Below, piece by piece: positions 32,210 through 43,900 of a stretch of 64,000 nt of DNA; the first letter of the stretch is position 1, and every line of letters begins with the position of its first letter. The translations under genes were made by a program, and so were the position numbers. The notes under the pieces are model-generated. The model was not told the origin of the DNA, did not search any database, and was given only the letters and a program-made list of their open reading frames with translations. Source of the stretch: Chaenocephalus aceratus (taxonomy: Eukaryota > Chordata > Actinopteri > Perciformes > Channichthyidae); contig CM043788.1 in the NCBI GenBank assembly GCA_023974075.1, positions 23,748,496-23,812,495 on the forward strand. Direction: 5' to 3'.

Positions 32210-34474
32210 CCAATTAGGATTGATCCTTATCCATCCATTTAACTCGAGGCTCTTGTTGTAAGATTTGGTTCTAAGAGAAATGGGCGACTGCTTGTCTCGT
32301 TCAGAATCCCATTAGGGTGGATCTTATCTGCAAACAACTAACTTGCCTGTTTGGATTTTAGAGTAAATATAACATTTTTACTGTTATAAATACTTATTTC
32401 AAGGTTTGGAAATGCAATTAAAAAATATATAGATGTGATTTTAAAAATCAGTACAATAAAAAAACTAACTATAATTTTAGTTTCACAATGAAGTGAGTTT
32501 TGCGAATGATACTTCAGTTAAATCATTCATAGAACATATTTTGACAAAATTAATCAGGTTCTTATTAATGATATAATTTCAATACCAGAAATGCTCTGTT
32601 GAGTTTCCTTGATAGAACATTCACCATTGTTTATTATAAATACTATTATATTTGCATCTTAACCACCAGGAACGTTGCTTTGACTTGGTAATATTAAGGA
32701 TATTATAAACCACATATACATATGCATTTCTCTCAGGCTGAATTTTGATCCGAACCCTTTGTTGTTGATTATGGCAGCTGGGCATCCCCATCCCCCATTC
32801 AACAAATGTCTTCAATTGCACTTTAGTTAGATCGTCATAAACGTGTGTAAACGACATTCAACCCCTGCCCTGGAAATCTTCATGTTTCAAAACTGAATAC
32901 TGTAAACATGTAGGAGTTTTGTAATTAAATAAAAGACAACAACTACCCACGGTAATGGGAGGGAACCTTTTTCTTTACTCCAGCTGCTGATCAGTTTGCT
33001 AAAACCAAGTTTCTGTTATGTCAAATTGCATAAAACACTCTTCTTGTTTGAATTCAAATGAAAAACCACAGATTTCACTCAAGGCACAACATCAGCAATC
33101 AAAGCTATAGCATTTATTTAAAGAGTACCAGAAGCCCTTGTTTACAGGTTGTTAGTTTGACATGTCAGTCAGCCTGCTGATTCCACGTCATTTAGGCTTT
33201 TTAAGGTCATTTTCTTCACCTCTCTTTTAGTCCGTCATTGAGGACAGTCAGACAAACCTGAGTTATTATGACGAGAGAAGCTCTCATTACAGCTAATAAT
33301 GCACATCAGATAAAAAAAATACAGACTTCATACCCCAGATCCAAATGTAAATACAATTTTTTTCCCAGCTTCTTTTTGAGTATACTTCTGAGAAACCTTA
33401 CAGAAAACTGGGAGCCAGAGCAACATAAAAAAAAGACAGACAACATGTTAGTCATCCATCCAGTCTAAATGAATACACCTGTGTCTGCTGATTCTGCATG
33501 ATAACCTCAGCTCAAAAAAAATCCCAAATGAAAGTCCACTCACTGGCTTTTTGTGAGTCTTCATCAATGTAGGAGATGCTGCTCCATTTCAGTATAAGAA
33601 CATGATGTTCACTGACCCATTACCCTCGCATTGGTTTTTCCAATTTAACAATGGCTGAATCAACAAATTATATTGTGCAAAGTTCAGTCAGTTATCTTAT
33701 GACCCATTTCACCTTTCAGTAATCCATTGTTAAAGAGTTATAATAGTGTAATTAATGCTACAGATCTCTAACTCATTGATTTAACTCTCGGCCTTATCCC
33801 AGAAAAATGCATATTGTGTTATTTGTGTTACTTCTTATGAAGTTTAGTTAAGCTCCATTAATCTGCTTGGCATTTAAATCTACACATTTTTCTTTCCAAT
33901 TTAAAACAACAATGACAAGATTTCAAATCACTTCTAATGTTTAAAGCAATCCATTTTATTATCTATTTCAGAAAACGTGGTCTATTCTACTATTAATTTG
34001 TGGTTTTCTACTACTATAGGGACAACCAAACAGCCAACTGAACATAATATAATTTCATTGACATCCTAAGTGGGACCTCCACCGTTAATGATCTAAATGT
34101 CCAGCTGAGTATCACACCGCGCCATCAGCAGCACCGTAATGACCCTCATGATGGGACTGTCAACATTGACTTGTATCCTCTCATATGGACCCAAACTGCT
34201 GTAAAGACAAAGACGACGGGCCATCGAATGTTGTAAACAGATGAAACACCTGTTTGGGAATCACTTTGCATGACTTAATTAGCCTTACAGTGCAGTCGGT
34301 GCAATCGCAGCCTTACATCACATAATCACAGAGGAGGCAGCAATCATTTAATGTGATAGTCAGTTGAAGGTTGTAAAAGGCTAATGCTCCTCTCTCTGTC
34401 ATAGATGATTGACATTGGTATCGGTGGAGATGACCGGAAACATAAACGGACTTGATTGTCATGATAGAGTCAAG
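32209..34474. other. Intergenic region upstream of INSL5
   Basis: No gene, splice pattern or known repeat is seen. Several A- and T-runs occur. It may hold INSL5 control elements. Confidence 0.4.
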
Positions 34475-34489
34475 TCTGTGTGTGTGTCT

Positions 34490-34571
<82 letters not shown>
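34475..34571. repeat. (TG)n microsatellite upstream of INSL5
   Basis: About 97 bp of TG with a single interruption (GTGGTG near 34531). It ends about 70 bases before the INSL5 TATA box, so length changes could affect the promoter. Confidence 0.9.
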
Positions 34572-34572
<1 letters not shown>

Positions 34573-34642
34573 TGATTGGGATGGGCCAGTAAGAGGGAGG
34601 AAGTGGAGAGATGCTGAGATTAATGAACTGAAAGGTGGACAG

Positions 34643-34649
34643 TATATAA
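34643..34649 (+). promoter_or_regulatory. insl5: TATA box of INSL5
   Basis: TATATAA lies 111 bases before the ATG at 34760, leaving a short 5' UTR of about 80 bases. Its position and sequence fit a core promoter; this is inference. Confidence 0.5.
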
Positions 34650-34759
34650 CACAAGGAGATGCAGGCATTGGACCAAGAAAGAAGGCTCAAGGCGAGATAA
34701 AGGAGTAGCTAAACAGACCGGACCCCTAAAGAGAAAAGCTCCTCTGTCAGTTATCCATC

Positions 34760-34933
34760 ATGCGTGCTCTGGGGGTTTTGCCTCTGCTGTTGTGTGCAGC
34801 GGTGTGTGTGTGCTCCAGGTGAGAGCTGAGGTGAAGGCGGTGAAGCTGTGCGGACGAGAGTTCCTGAGGGCCGTCGTTTACACCTGCGGAGGCTCCCGTT
34901 GGAGGAGATTCCTCAGTGACTCAGACATGGACG
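34760..34933 (+). CDS. insl5: INSL5 (insulin-like/relaxin family peptide), exon 1: signal peptide and B chain
   Basis: INSL5 is a secreted two-chain hormone that signals through the RXFP4 type of relaxin receptor. The ATG at 34760 opens a hydrophobic signal peptide (MRALGVLPLLLCAAVCV). The B chain reads VKLCGREFLRAVVYTCGGSR, with both B-chain cysteines and the R-x-x-x-R-x-x-V receptor-binding cassette of the relaxin branch. Then comes a basic WRR site. The exon ends at 34933 in phase 1 with donor GTGAGAC. Problem: signal peptide and B chain are in different frames. The shift lies in the GT run at about 34800-34811 and would vanish with one GT unit fewer. As written the signal frame stops at TGA (34820-34822). 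SGIP1 next door supports INSL5 over relaxin-3. Confidence 0.8.
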
Positions 34934-36000
34934 GTGAGACAACCTCTTTTTTTCTCAAAACAAACAGTGTTAGTGGTTGGTGATGAAGACAAATCTAACA
35001 TTTTAGTTTGGTTTAGACACAGACAAGGATGAATAAGGCAGAAAAACCTTTAACTTGTTGTTCTTCTGTGTAAATGTGGCCTTAAAAAGCTTCAGAAATG
35101 TTGAAGTCTGTGTTAAAATAATACCCTGCTGTCTATGAATATGGGGACAGGTTTTGCTGGCAGTAAGCATTTATGCTGATCATTATAGGGTCCTTTCGTC
35201 ATACGCTTTAAATGTTAACGATAGGGGACAACATCTGCAATCCTCCCTCAATGCAAACATGTATTGAGCCATTTATCTGAATGTTTGAGGATACAGCTGT
35301 TTGAGTTACACACATTTAGCTAAAGTTAAAACTTCATTTCATTCATAGCTTTTTAAGTTGTGAATTTTACTGTGACTCTACTTCATACTGTATACTGTAA
35401 ATATCATCCTAATAATAATCTCTTATGTTGTAAGAGGCCTCTCGGTCTTTGAAAGTAACCAATAATATCCTTAAATCAATGCAAAAAAAGGTAGTCATTG
35501 TAAGGAGCATGTACAATGTATAGCCTACTATTAATTCTGAGGCTGCCGAGCAGTGGGTGTGCAGACAGACAGGTGCCCCAGCGCAGAGACATCGCCTGCT
35601 CTTTTACCTTATTAGTGATGAGGATCCCACATATCATGATTAAATACACACAGTGTGTTCCCCGGCAGCAGCCTCTATCGCTCTCCTTACTGCCTGTCAC
35701 ACACAAACCCCGTTAGCCTATCAGTCGTGCTGATTAGAAAGAGTAAAGTGACACTGGAGAAGACAAATGGCACGGAGCTAATCTGTGCAGTCATTTAGAG
35801 TTTCCTTATTTAATGGGAACATAGACCTTAATTACATAAGACTGATCTGAAAACAGTCCGACGTCTATCATTATGTTGTTAAGTGTGATACTTGGAAAAC
35901 TGACATTTGCAGAGGATAAGTGTGAACCTGGTTATCAGACTGCATTTCCACAATGTGTTTTACATCAAGCTGTTTCTTTACCACCTGTTGTGTTTTGTAG

Positions 36001-36155
36001 TTCCAGGTTTGCCCACAGGGGAGCAGAGCAGTTTGGAGAGGCTGACCAGAAGCATCCCGGGCTCGGAGTTCTCCAGACGGGACATGAACAATGTGCTGAC
36101 CAGCGTGTGCTGCCAGGTGGGCTGCAGGAAGAGCGACCTCACCTTCCTCTGCTGA
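36001..36155 (+). CDS. insl5: INSL5 exon 2: C-peptide end and A chain
   Basis: The acceptor TTTTGTAG ends at 36000 and the frame continues in phase from exon 1, across an intron of about 1.07 kb. The exon encodes the end of the connecting peptide, a cleavage site SRR, and the A chain with the four family cysteines in the CC-x3-C-x8-C spacing (CCQVGCRKSDLTFLC). The stop TGA follows at 36153-36155. No frame problem is seen in this exon. The single phase-1 intron in the connecting peptide is the standard plan of relaxin-family genes. Confidence 0.88.
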
Positions 36156-36665
36156 GGCCAACCCCCCTCTCCTCTTTCTCTCCAAAGGACTCTGCTCTTT
36201 ACCATCTCACCTTAGAAAATCAATCAAAGTACTGATGTATAAACAACTTGATCACTGTATGTACAATAATGCTTATAGCCACTTTTTTTCTAATTGCTTA
36301 TGATATTTTCTCTGAGATATTAGAACTTGTAAGGTTTGTTGATGTGAATGTGGAGCAAATCTGTTAACATGTCTCTGAACCTGAGCTGGAAGATATGTGT
36401 AACCATAAAACTATATATTCATTAAAAATATAATTGAAACTACTGTATGAGAATTAGGCAACTATGTTAAGGTTAGTGCACTCAGGGACTATATTACTTC
36501 CCCCTCAGAGAGGACAGATATTAAGTCTGGGTTTGTGTCCTGTATGTCACCCCAGGGTTGCAGGTTTATAAAATGTCCATCTCTGCTTTAAATATATTGT
36601 AAGTAAAATTGCACTTTATTCTATCATTTCGCTTTTTGGTCAAATAAATGTTATTGCATGCTTAC
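36156..36665 (+). terminator. insl5: INSL5 3' UTR with poly(A) signal
   Basis: AATAAA at 36643-36648 is the first canonical signal after the stop codon. The cut site would lie near 36660. Between is ordinary AT-rich sequence. Confidence 0.55.
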
Positions 36666-38865
36666 ATTTTCATCTTTTTAAAATGGCAGTTTTGAGCACT
36701 ACATACAGTACCATGAGTCAATATGATCGTCATAACATCAACATGTGACATAAAATTCTAAATGGCAATGCTCACTTGGCAGTGTTAAGGCAGGATACTG
36801 TTTACCATTTTCACCATCCTAGTATGTTAGCACGCTTTGTTTACAACTAGCATTTAACACAAAGGCTGAGGTGAATGTCAGTAGTTTTGCAAGTAATTGG
36901 TCCTAAACCAAAGGACTGGACAAATATCAATCTAAGTATCATGCATTTACCAGATATTGTGGGAATCCATCCACAGATCATTGATACAAGAGACGCTGTC
37001 ATACATCACCGGCAATTCCTTGGAACTACACGTCAGTACAATCATTGAGCTAATGTTTTCACGAGTGAACATTTTTGACTTGCTGGTCAAGCTAAATACA
37101 CATTCAGGGGATCACTTAAGTCAGCAGGACTTATCATGTAGGGACCATGAACTTCTAGACAAACGTTGCAATCTAAACACAAGTTGTTCTGATATTTTAG
37201 TCTGGACTAAAGTTGTTGTAAACAAAGCCGTCTCTCGGTGCTCCTATGTATTTTTGTATCTATCGAAATACAAAATAATACAATAGACATCCAGTTATAT
37301 CTTTTATTGGTTTTGGAAAGAAGCAAACTAAGTTTTCTCAGTTGATCTTAGCATTGTTATGTACTGTACAAACAGCTTGCACATGTGTTTGAGGTTAACG
37401 GTACAGAACCAAAAAGCATTCTGGCTTATAGCACACATAAACACACTCCCTGCTCTCTTCTCAACATTAATACAGGTAACCGACACTCAGTACAACACGT
37501 CATTTCAGTACTATCTATCATCATAGATGCCCCACCTTTCACTGCATGCTAGGCATGCAACAATGAATTACTGCAGGAAGAATTCACCACAGAGATGAAG
37601 AACTGGAAAAGACTGTTAAAATTCTTTAACTAGATGAATTGTCTGGCAACCAACAGACAGAGTGAGAGTAGTACTGCAACACGACTTTCAAGTTGAAAGA
37701 CATGTTGCTTGTAGTGTAGTGGTTTTTGTAGTTTTAAAACAAATTCATGATGGGAGATGTGCGGTGGGTCTCTGTAGATAATGCTGTAGTGACTGTTGCA
37801 CTGATGCTTCAAAATACACACAGATAGTTACAGCTTCCTGTCAGGCATGTGGATCCATCCAGTTCATTAGAGGAAGGACTGACATGACTGAGAGAAAAAT
37901 GTTACTAACCCAATGTGGGAGCTAAATGGCACCAATCATCATCACCGTGCATCGATTGACTAAAATGCAACCAGAGAAAAATCTGAAAATACACAGTACT
38001 ATTTTAGACCGAGTTCAAACAGGAATAAAACATTACATACTTTAACTGCACAGCCCAAAGGTGATGTTTTTATTAGCTAAAAAACTACATATATTTTAAA
38101 ACTATGTCTGATTAAAGTACTCTATAATTTTAAAGGAATATTGACTTGTTGCTTATAGTCCTTTTTTCTAAATTCAGCCTAACATGCTTGTATGACGGCT
38201 CTGGAAGGACCATGATTGGTTGCATTTAGCAGGATGCCGACACACAGTACAGTACGGAGCTCTTCGGCTACACTTCACACACACTTTTTGTTCTTCGTGT
38301 TGAGTGTCAGAGCATTCAGGAAGTTCAACATCATCAACATAGTGTTTATTACACATTAAACAATATAATATTTTTTAATTTTTATCCGTTTTAAAAATAT
38401 TCAGCTTATTCTCCTTAACAGAGGACTGACTGTCCGGGGTACACACACATAAAATACAAAAAAAAGCATTTTGGTCAACTTAACCTCACACCACAACCTC
38501 ATTCAACTCATGTCATCTCACAGAGACCATTACGAATATGCAAAATAAAGCCATGGATTTAAGCGCTGGTTGGATGATTGGGGTTTTGCTCATGATATAA
38601 TCAGGAGTTTGGGTATCACTGAGGGGAATGGAAACAGGTCAGAACTGTGGTCAAAGTTAGGGAATAATTGAATAGGTAGATGTGGGAACTGTTGCATTTA
38701 TACAAAACCATTTTCAGATGAATTTGGTTTAATACTAACACAAACAAGCTGGTCCCAGTTGACAAATCCTGTTCCAGAAGTGGCACCAGTCACCAAACCT
38801 CATCACTGCTCCAGACGAACACTCATTGTTTTTGTTATTATTGTCTCGACCATATAAAAAAGAAA
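36666..38865. other. Region between INSL5 and SGIP1; possible end of SGIP1 3' UTR
   Basis: No coding sequence is seen. On the - strand an AATAAA (37303-37308) could end a very long SGIP1 3' UTR of about 3.6 kb. This is weak evidence; other A-rich sites nearer the stop are possible. Confidence 0.3.
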
Positions 38866-39432
38866 AGTTCAACATTTGGGAAATATGAGAATGTTAAATG
38901 TTAAGCTGGAGCCATGAGACGATTAGCTTAGCTTGGTTTAGCATAAAGACTGGACAAAGGGAGAAACATTTAGCTAGGCTCTGTCAAATGTAAACCACAG
39001 AGTCTACAGAGTTAGCTTGAGCTAAATGCTAACTCTTTCTTTCACACAATTACAATGCTAAACTGATGATGTTTAGCAGATATAATATTTACTGGCAGTT
39101 TCCCCTTTTTAGTTTAGCATGTTAACATGCTAACATTAGCAAAGTTGCCCACATTACAAAGTTCAGCTGCAAGGCTGACGGAAATACCATTAGCTTTTTT
39201 CATAAACCAAAAATAATGGACCAGTAGTATTTCACCAAAGTTAAGAAATGTCTAAAGTCAACATATTTAACATGTTTTTATCTTGTTAAACCTGTTAAAT
39301 CGCTTCTTTATGCTAAGCTTAACGTCACCTAGCTCCAGTCTCATGTTGAACAAACAAACATAAGTGGTATAGATCATCTTTTATAACTCTCGAAAAAGAA
39401 AGCAAGTATTTCCCCAAATGTCAAATTCATTG
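38866..39432. mobile_element. MITE-like repeat with GCTAGCTTA-type core
   Basis: Ends TTCAACATTTGGGAAATAT and TATTTCCCCAAATGTCAAAT are imperfect inverted repeats. The body carries GATTAGCTTAGCTTGGTTTA and CATAAAGACTGGACAAAGG, familiar from a high-copy fish repeat. It would lie within the transcribed 3' UTR if SGIP1 extends to 37.3 kb. Confidence 0.6.
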
Positions 39433-40902
39433 TTTAAAGGGTGGACCTCGCTAATGGGATAACTCTACATTAACACTGCTTTCACAAAGCATAACACAGC
39501 ATCCAGGAAGATATTTATATTTTTCTTTAAATTATCCCCCCTCACCCATATATAGCTCAAATCTTCTGTTGCACTTGAGTTAAAAAATTATATCTGAAAT
39601 CAATTAAAAAATTATACCTTATACTGTACACAGGTTACCCAACTACACAGATAACAAAAAAAAGAGAAATATTTATACCTTTAAAGTTTCTGAGTCGTGT
39701 GATACCATTCAACTTCTATTCTTATACAGAATCACATGTTTTATACAACAAATCATCGTCATCAATAAATAAAAATAGAATGCTGTCATGTACTCTGGAG
39801 TCTATCACTGCTGCCTTGGGAACAACAGAAAGGCTATCGGACAATACGAGGAGAACACCAAACGCCCTTTAAGATATATATTATTGATTTAAAATGACAC
39901 TTTATACACATCTTTTTTTCTGACGGAAAAACAGATTTTTCTTATTTTGCAACCAGTAAATTGATTGATCATTGCAGCTGCCTAACTAACTAAAAGCGTC
40001 TCCACGTTTGTGTTTTCAAGCAAAATAAAATTAACAGTTTGATTGACTGATCAGTGCATTTATATAAAAAAAAGGATGAGATCCAAAGTCATGTGACCCT
40101 GTAGTACCAGTAGGTGATGCATGAAACATTTAGTTTAGTTTTTGTAGTTACTTGATTCCGTTTCAAGCACTGACAAAAACATTTGTTTCCTCTAATTGCT
40201 CTTGACAACCTGTCGAGATGCACCCGCATTTGCATTTACTTGCTGGCCAAACAGCTGCAGTCAGGGCGAGACAGTGAGGACAACTGTCGCGTCCATCTCA
40301 GACTCTGACAGGAGGATTATTTAAATAGCGGCTTTTTCTACCTATTAATGAAGTCGTATAGCTTTCTTCATATCGTCTTGGGCCCTGCTTCAACCTAAAC
40401 TCGTCTAACTCTGGGGTGTTAGCCCTGTGTTAGAGGCTGAGGTGTGTCTCTGACTGCAAAGATCTTATTTAAGGGTATTTTTAAGAGCCAAATCTTCCTG
40501 GACTCTGGACAACAAACAGCTTGTCACCCAGAGTTCAAATCTGGCTGAAATTCTTCTGTCAGGCAGCTGCAGTGAAACTTAAAAACAACACCACCACCAC
40601 CACAAATTGACCGCAGGAGGATGGAGACAGAGGCACAAACTTCAGAGGGAGGAAGAACCCAGGTGTCTCACTGCAGCAATACAGATGTTATGAAATGAAT
40701 ACAAACACAATAATTACATGACCTAAAACAGTTTCCACGATGCTATAGGCAAGTTATACAATACTGCTGGGTAGGCTGCGGTTTGTCATGTGGGTTCAGT
40801 AAAGGTCAACGGGAAGTCTGGTCTGGTGTCGGTCTGTCCTCTGTCCTCGGAGTCAGCCTCAGGCCACTTTCATTGTTCAAGTGCTGTTGTCAGGAGCATG
40901 GG
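39433..40902 (-). other. sgip1: SGIP1 3' UTR, proximal part
   Basis: Directly follows the SGIP1 stop codon on the - strand. It has no coding frame. No canonical poly(A) signal was pinned down here. Confidence 0.5.
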
Positions 40903-40925
40903 TTAGTTGTCGGCAAGGTATTTTC
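40903..40925 (-). CDS. sgip1: SGIP1 last coding exon
   Basis: Twenty-three bases encode the end GKYLADN and the TAA at 40903-40905. The first codon is split with the previous exon (G plus GA). Confidence 0.9.
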
Positions 40926-43900
40926 CTGAAACGCAGGAAAGAAAGTTTAAGCTTTCACATTAAAGTCTGAGTGGATCTTTGACAGGAAATTGGTAACTGC
41001 AGAGAAGAGCTGCAACTATAAATACATAATACAAAAATTCAATTGATACAAATATTATAATTGGCTACTACAATTAATTCCAAATTGACAGGACATTTTT
41101 TTTTTCCTCTCAAGAATGGAGAATTCCTACATCACCAGATTTCCAATGGAGATATCAAAAGATTTACTTGCAATAATAATATAAAAAAAAAATAAGAACG
41201 TATTATCTACCCTTGAAAAAAGTATCCTATACTTCAAATTTGCAATTTAACAGAGAAAACAACATTTTTAAGCAAACATTTTAATATTAATAAAATATTA
41301 AAAACAATTCATTTTAATTGTAACTGATGAAAAATCTGACTAATATTCTTAGAAATAATTCATAATAATATTTCGCACCAAACAGTGGCAGTTATATTTA
41401 TAACTATATCAAAAGAATAATTGACGAGATAAGCATGGTAAGCTATTACAACTTCAGTGAAAGCTCATTAAAGTTGATCTAATGAACTATTGTCACTAGT
41501 TGACATTAGTGACAATAATAATTGGTGATCAGATCAGGGGGTCACAGGTTCAAACCCCACTGCAGTCAGCATGTCGTTGTGTCCCTGGGCAAGACACTTC
41601 ACACCAAATTGCTCCTGTGGGGATTGCCCACAGTATTGAGTATGTAAGTCGCTTTGGATAAAAGCGTCTAACAAGTAACATGTAATGTAATGTAATAATA
41701 ATTACTGTTTGTTTTGGAAAACCTTTTGAGCTCAAACGCTGTACTGACCTGCGGCAAACCTCTTCTTGATGAGAGAGAAGCGGTACCCCCCCGGCCCGGC
41801 CAGCTCGATGTCGCAGCCCGACAGGATGCTGCCCTCGCTGGTGAACTGCACCGCCAGGGGAGCCGGTTTACTGGGGCCCTCTGTTAGCTGGAATCCGCGC
41901 CAACAACGATCCCACACCTGAGGGAAGAGCGCCAAAAAGTCCAAAAATTGTAAATCAGGCAGTTTGGTGAAGTTGTTTGTAGCACCATTTTTAGACACAA
42001 GGGGGCATTGTTGACGTTTGGCAGAGCTGAGAACTACAATTGGGCCCCATCTCTTCCTGAGGAGTATCATGTCCTACACTTTATTCCTGCAACCTGCTTA
42101 GCTGCACCAATGAACTCTTAATCAGGTTCTGAGTTTAAAAACCTGAACTTTTTTTTGCCTGTCACAACTTACATTTACACAAGCCTTTTCCTGGGGCCTT
42201 TTATTTCTGTATTTCTTTCTTTAAACACACAGGGCTACCTCCAAATACTGATGCAATCCTTTCTCTGCTGATGCAATCTGATTTGCTGGATACACAAATA
42301 AAAACAGGACTCTCACCTCGGGCAAAAAGGCTATTTTCTCTCTATCAATATTACTAAATGCTAAATGTTATCATTCTGTACGTACCTCCGTTTTCAGATT
42401 TCTGTGAGATTTCAGGAATTTTCCAAAGGATTCTTTTCTGCTCCGCGTTCCTGTCAAGGTTACAAGATGACAAAAAACACATTAAAGATTGTGAGTAATT
42501 TATATTCAAACCATTTAAAAGTTTACTTTCAACTACTTTCAAAACCTGGTGTAATTATTTCTGTGATATATACAGTTTATTATCTTACTGCATGCTGCCC
42601 GGTAATATATACGGTACTCAACACTATAATAAAGTTTAGGCTGTACCATGCAGCAGGGGGTAAGACAGCCTGTAGTTTTGACACCCCTCCATCGACAGGG
42701 ACCAGGAACTGGACGTTGTTTAGGGCCATGGGCGTCGTCATGTTCTCCTTGTTGTATTTGTAGTCGATCCTCAGGTCAGTGGCTGGTGGGCTCACATCTC
42801 CAGCTCACCGCTAGATTCAGAGGGATCGACTGCAGCCCCTCCGTTGACACCTGCACACGGAAAGCAAACATTTAGGGATACCAACAAAATGTCGCATTGT
42901 TTCGATAGTTCATTTAAGCAGCAACACAATAAATCATTAAGCTTAATGATATAGGTAGTCAAGATATTGGGTTACATGACCTGATACTTGAGCATGTCCA
43001 CGTTGTAGTATGTCGCCTGAGGCTTCTGCTCTGCCACCTTTTTTAGATGGGATATCAGGTTTGGCATGTTCACCCAGAAGTCCTTGGCATCAGCCTTGGC
43101 TTGAGTGGTGGTGTCGCTGGTGGGGAGGCATGAGGAGAATTACAATCCAACACATTTATATGTACCGGTGATTTGTGTAACATGAAGAATGTGTGTCTTT
43201 ATGTGGATAATGTATGTGGCGCCTAGTAAGACACTAAACCAAAGACTGGTTTGACTCAAACTTAAATGTGCAGTATTGTAATGACTTCGATGTTGCACTT
43301 CTTTTTCCACAATTAACCACAAGAGGGCCTTATTTACACGGCTTTACATAGACTATTTAGCATTTAAGGTACTATAAAAGACATCTTGCTAAAAAAGAGT
43401 GAAAGAAAATATTTTAAAAACAAGATGCTGTGAAATATTCTTTTTAAGGAATCATATGTAACAGCAATAGTTTTATATCCCCCCATGAAGAAAAACATTG
43501 CTACCCATTAAATGGTGATTTTTTGGTTAGCTTGTAGATGATTCATGAGTTTGAATTGTAATGCAACAGTTGAGTTTTTCTGAAAATAGGAACTTTCACA
43601 ATTCATCCCAAAGATGATCGACAAAACAAAACAAACCCGATCTCTGTCCAGAGAAGTTAACTCACGATGACCTCAAAGTACTGTCTCACAAGAGTCAGAA
43701 ATGATCTAACGTTTACTCATCCCAGTTAACAACAACAACTCCTCCATATGAGATCATGAATATTTTAACAGATATTTTGAAGTTAAATCCATTGTTATAA
43801 ATACAAGAATATGTGCATAATCACATCTGAAGTTTTAAGTTAAAAACACTATTAATATACTGTTGTATATATATGTGGTTTTCTTGCAAATTTGATCTCC

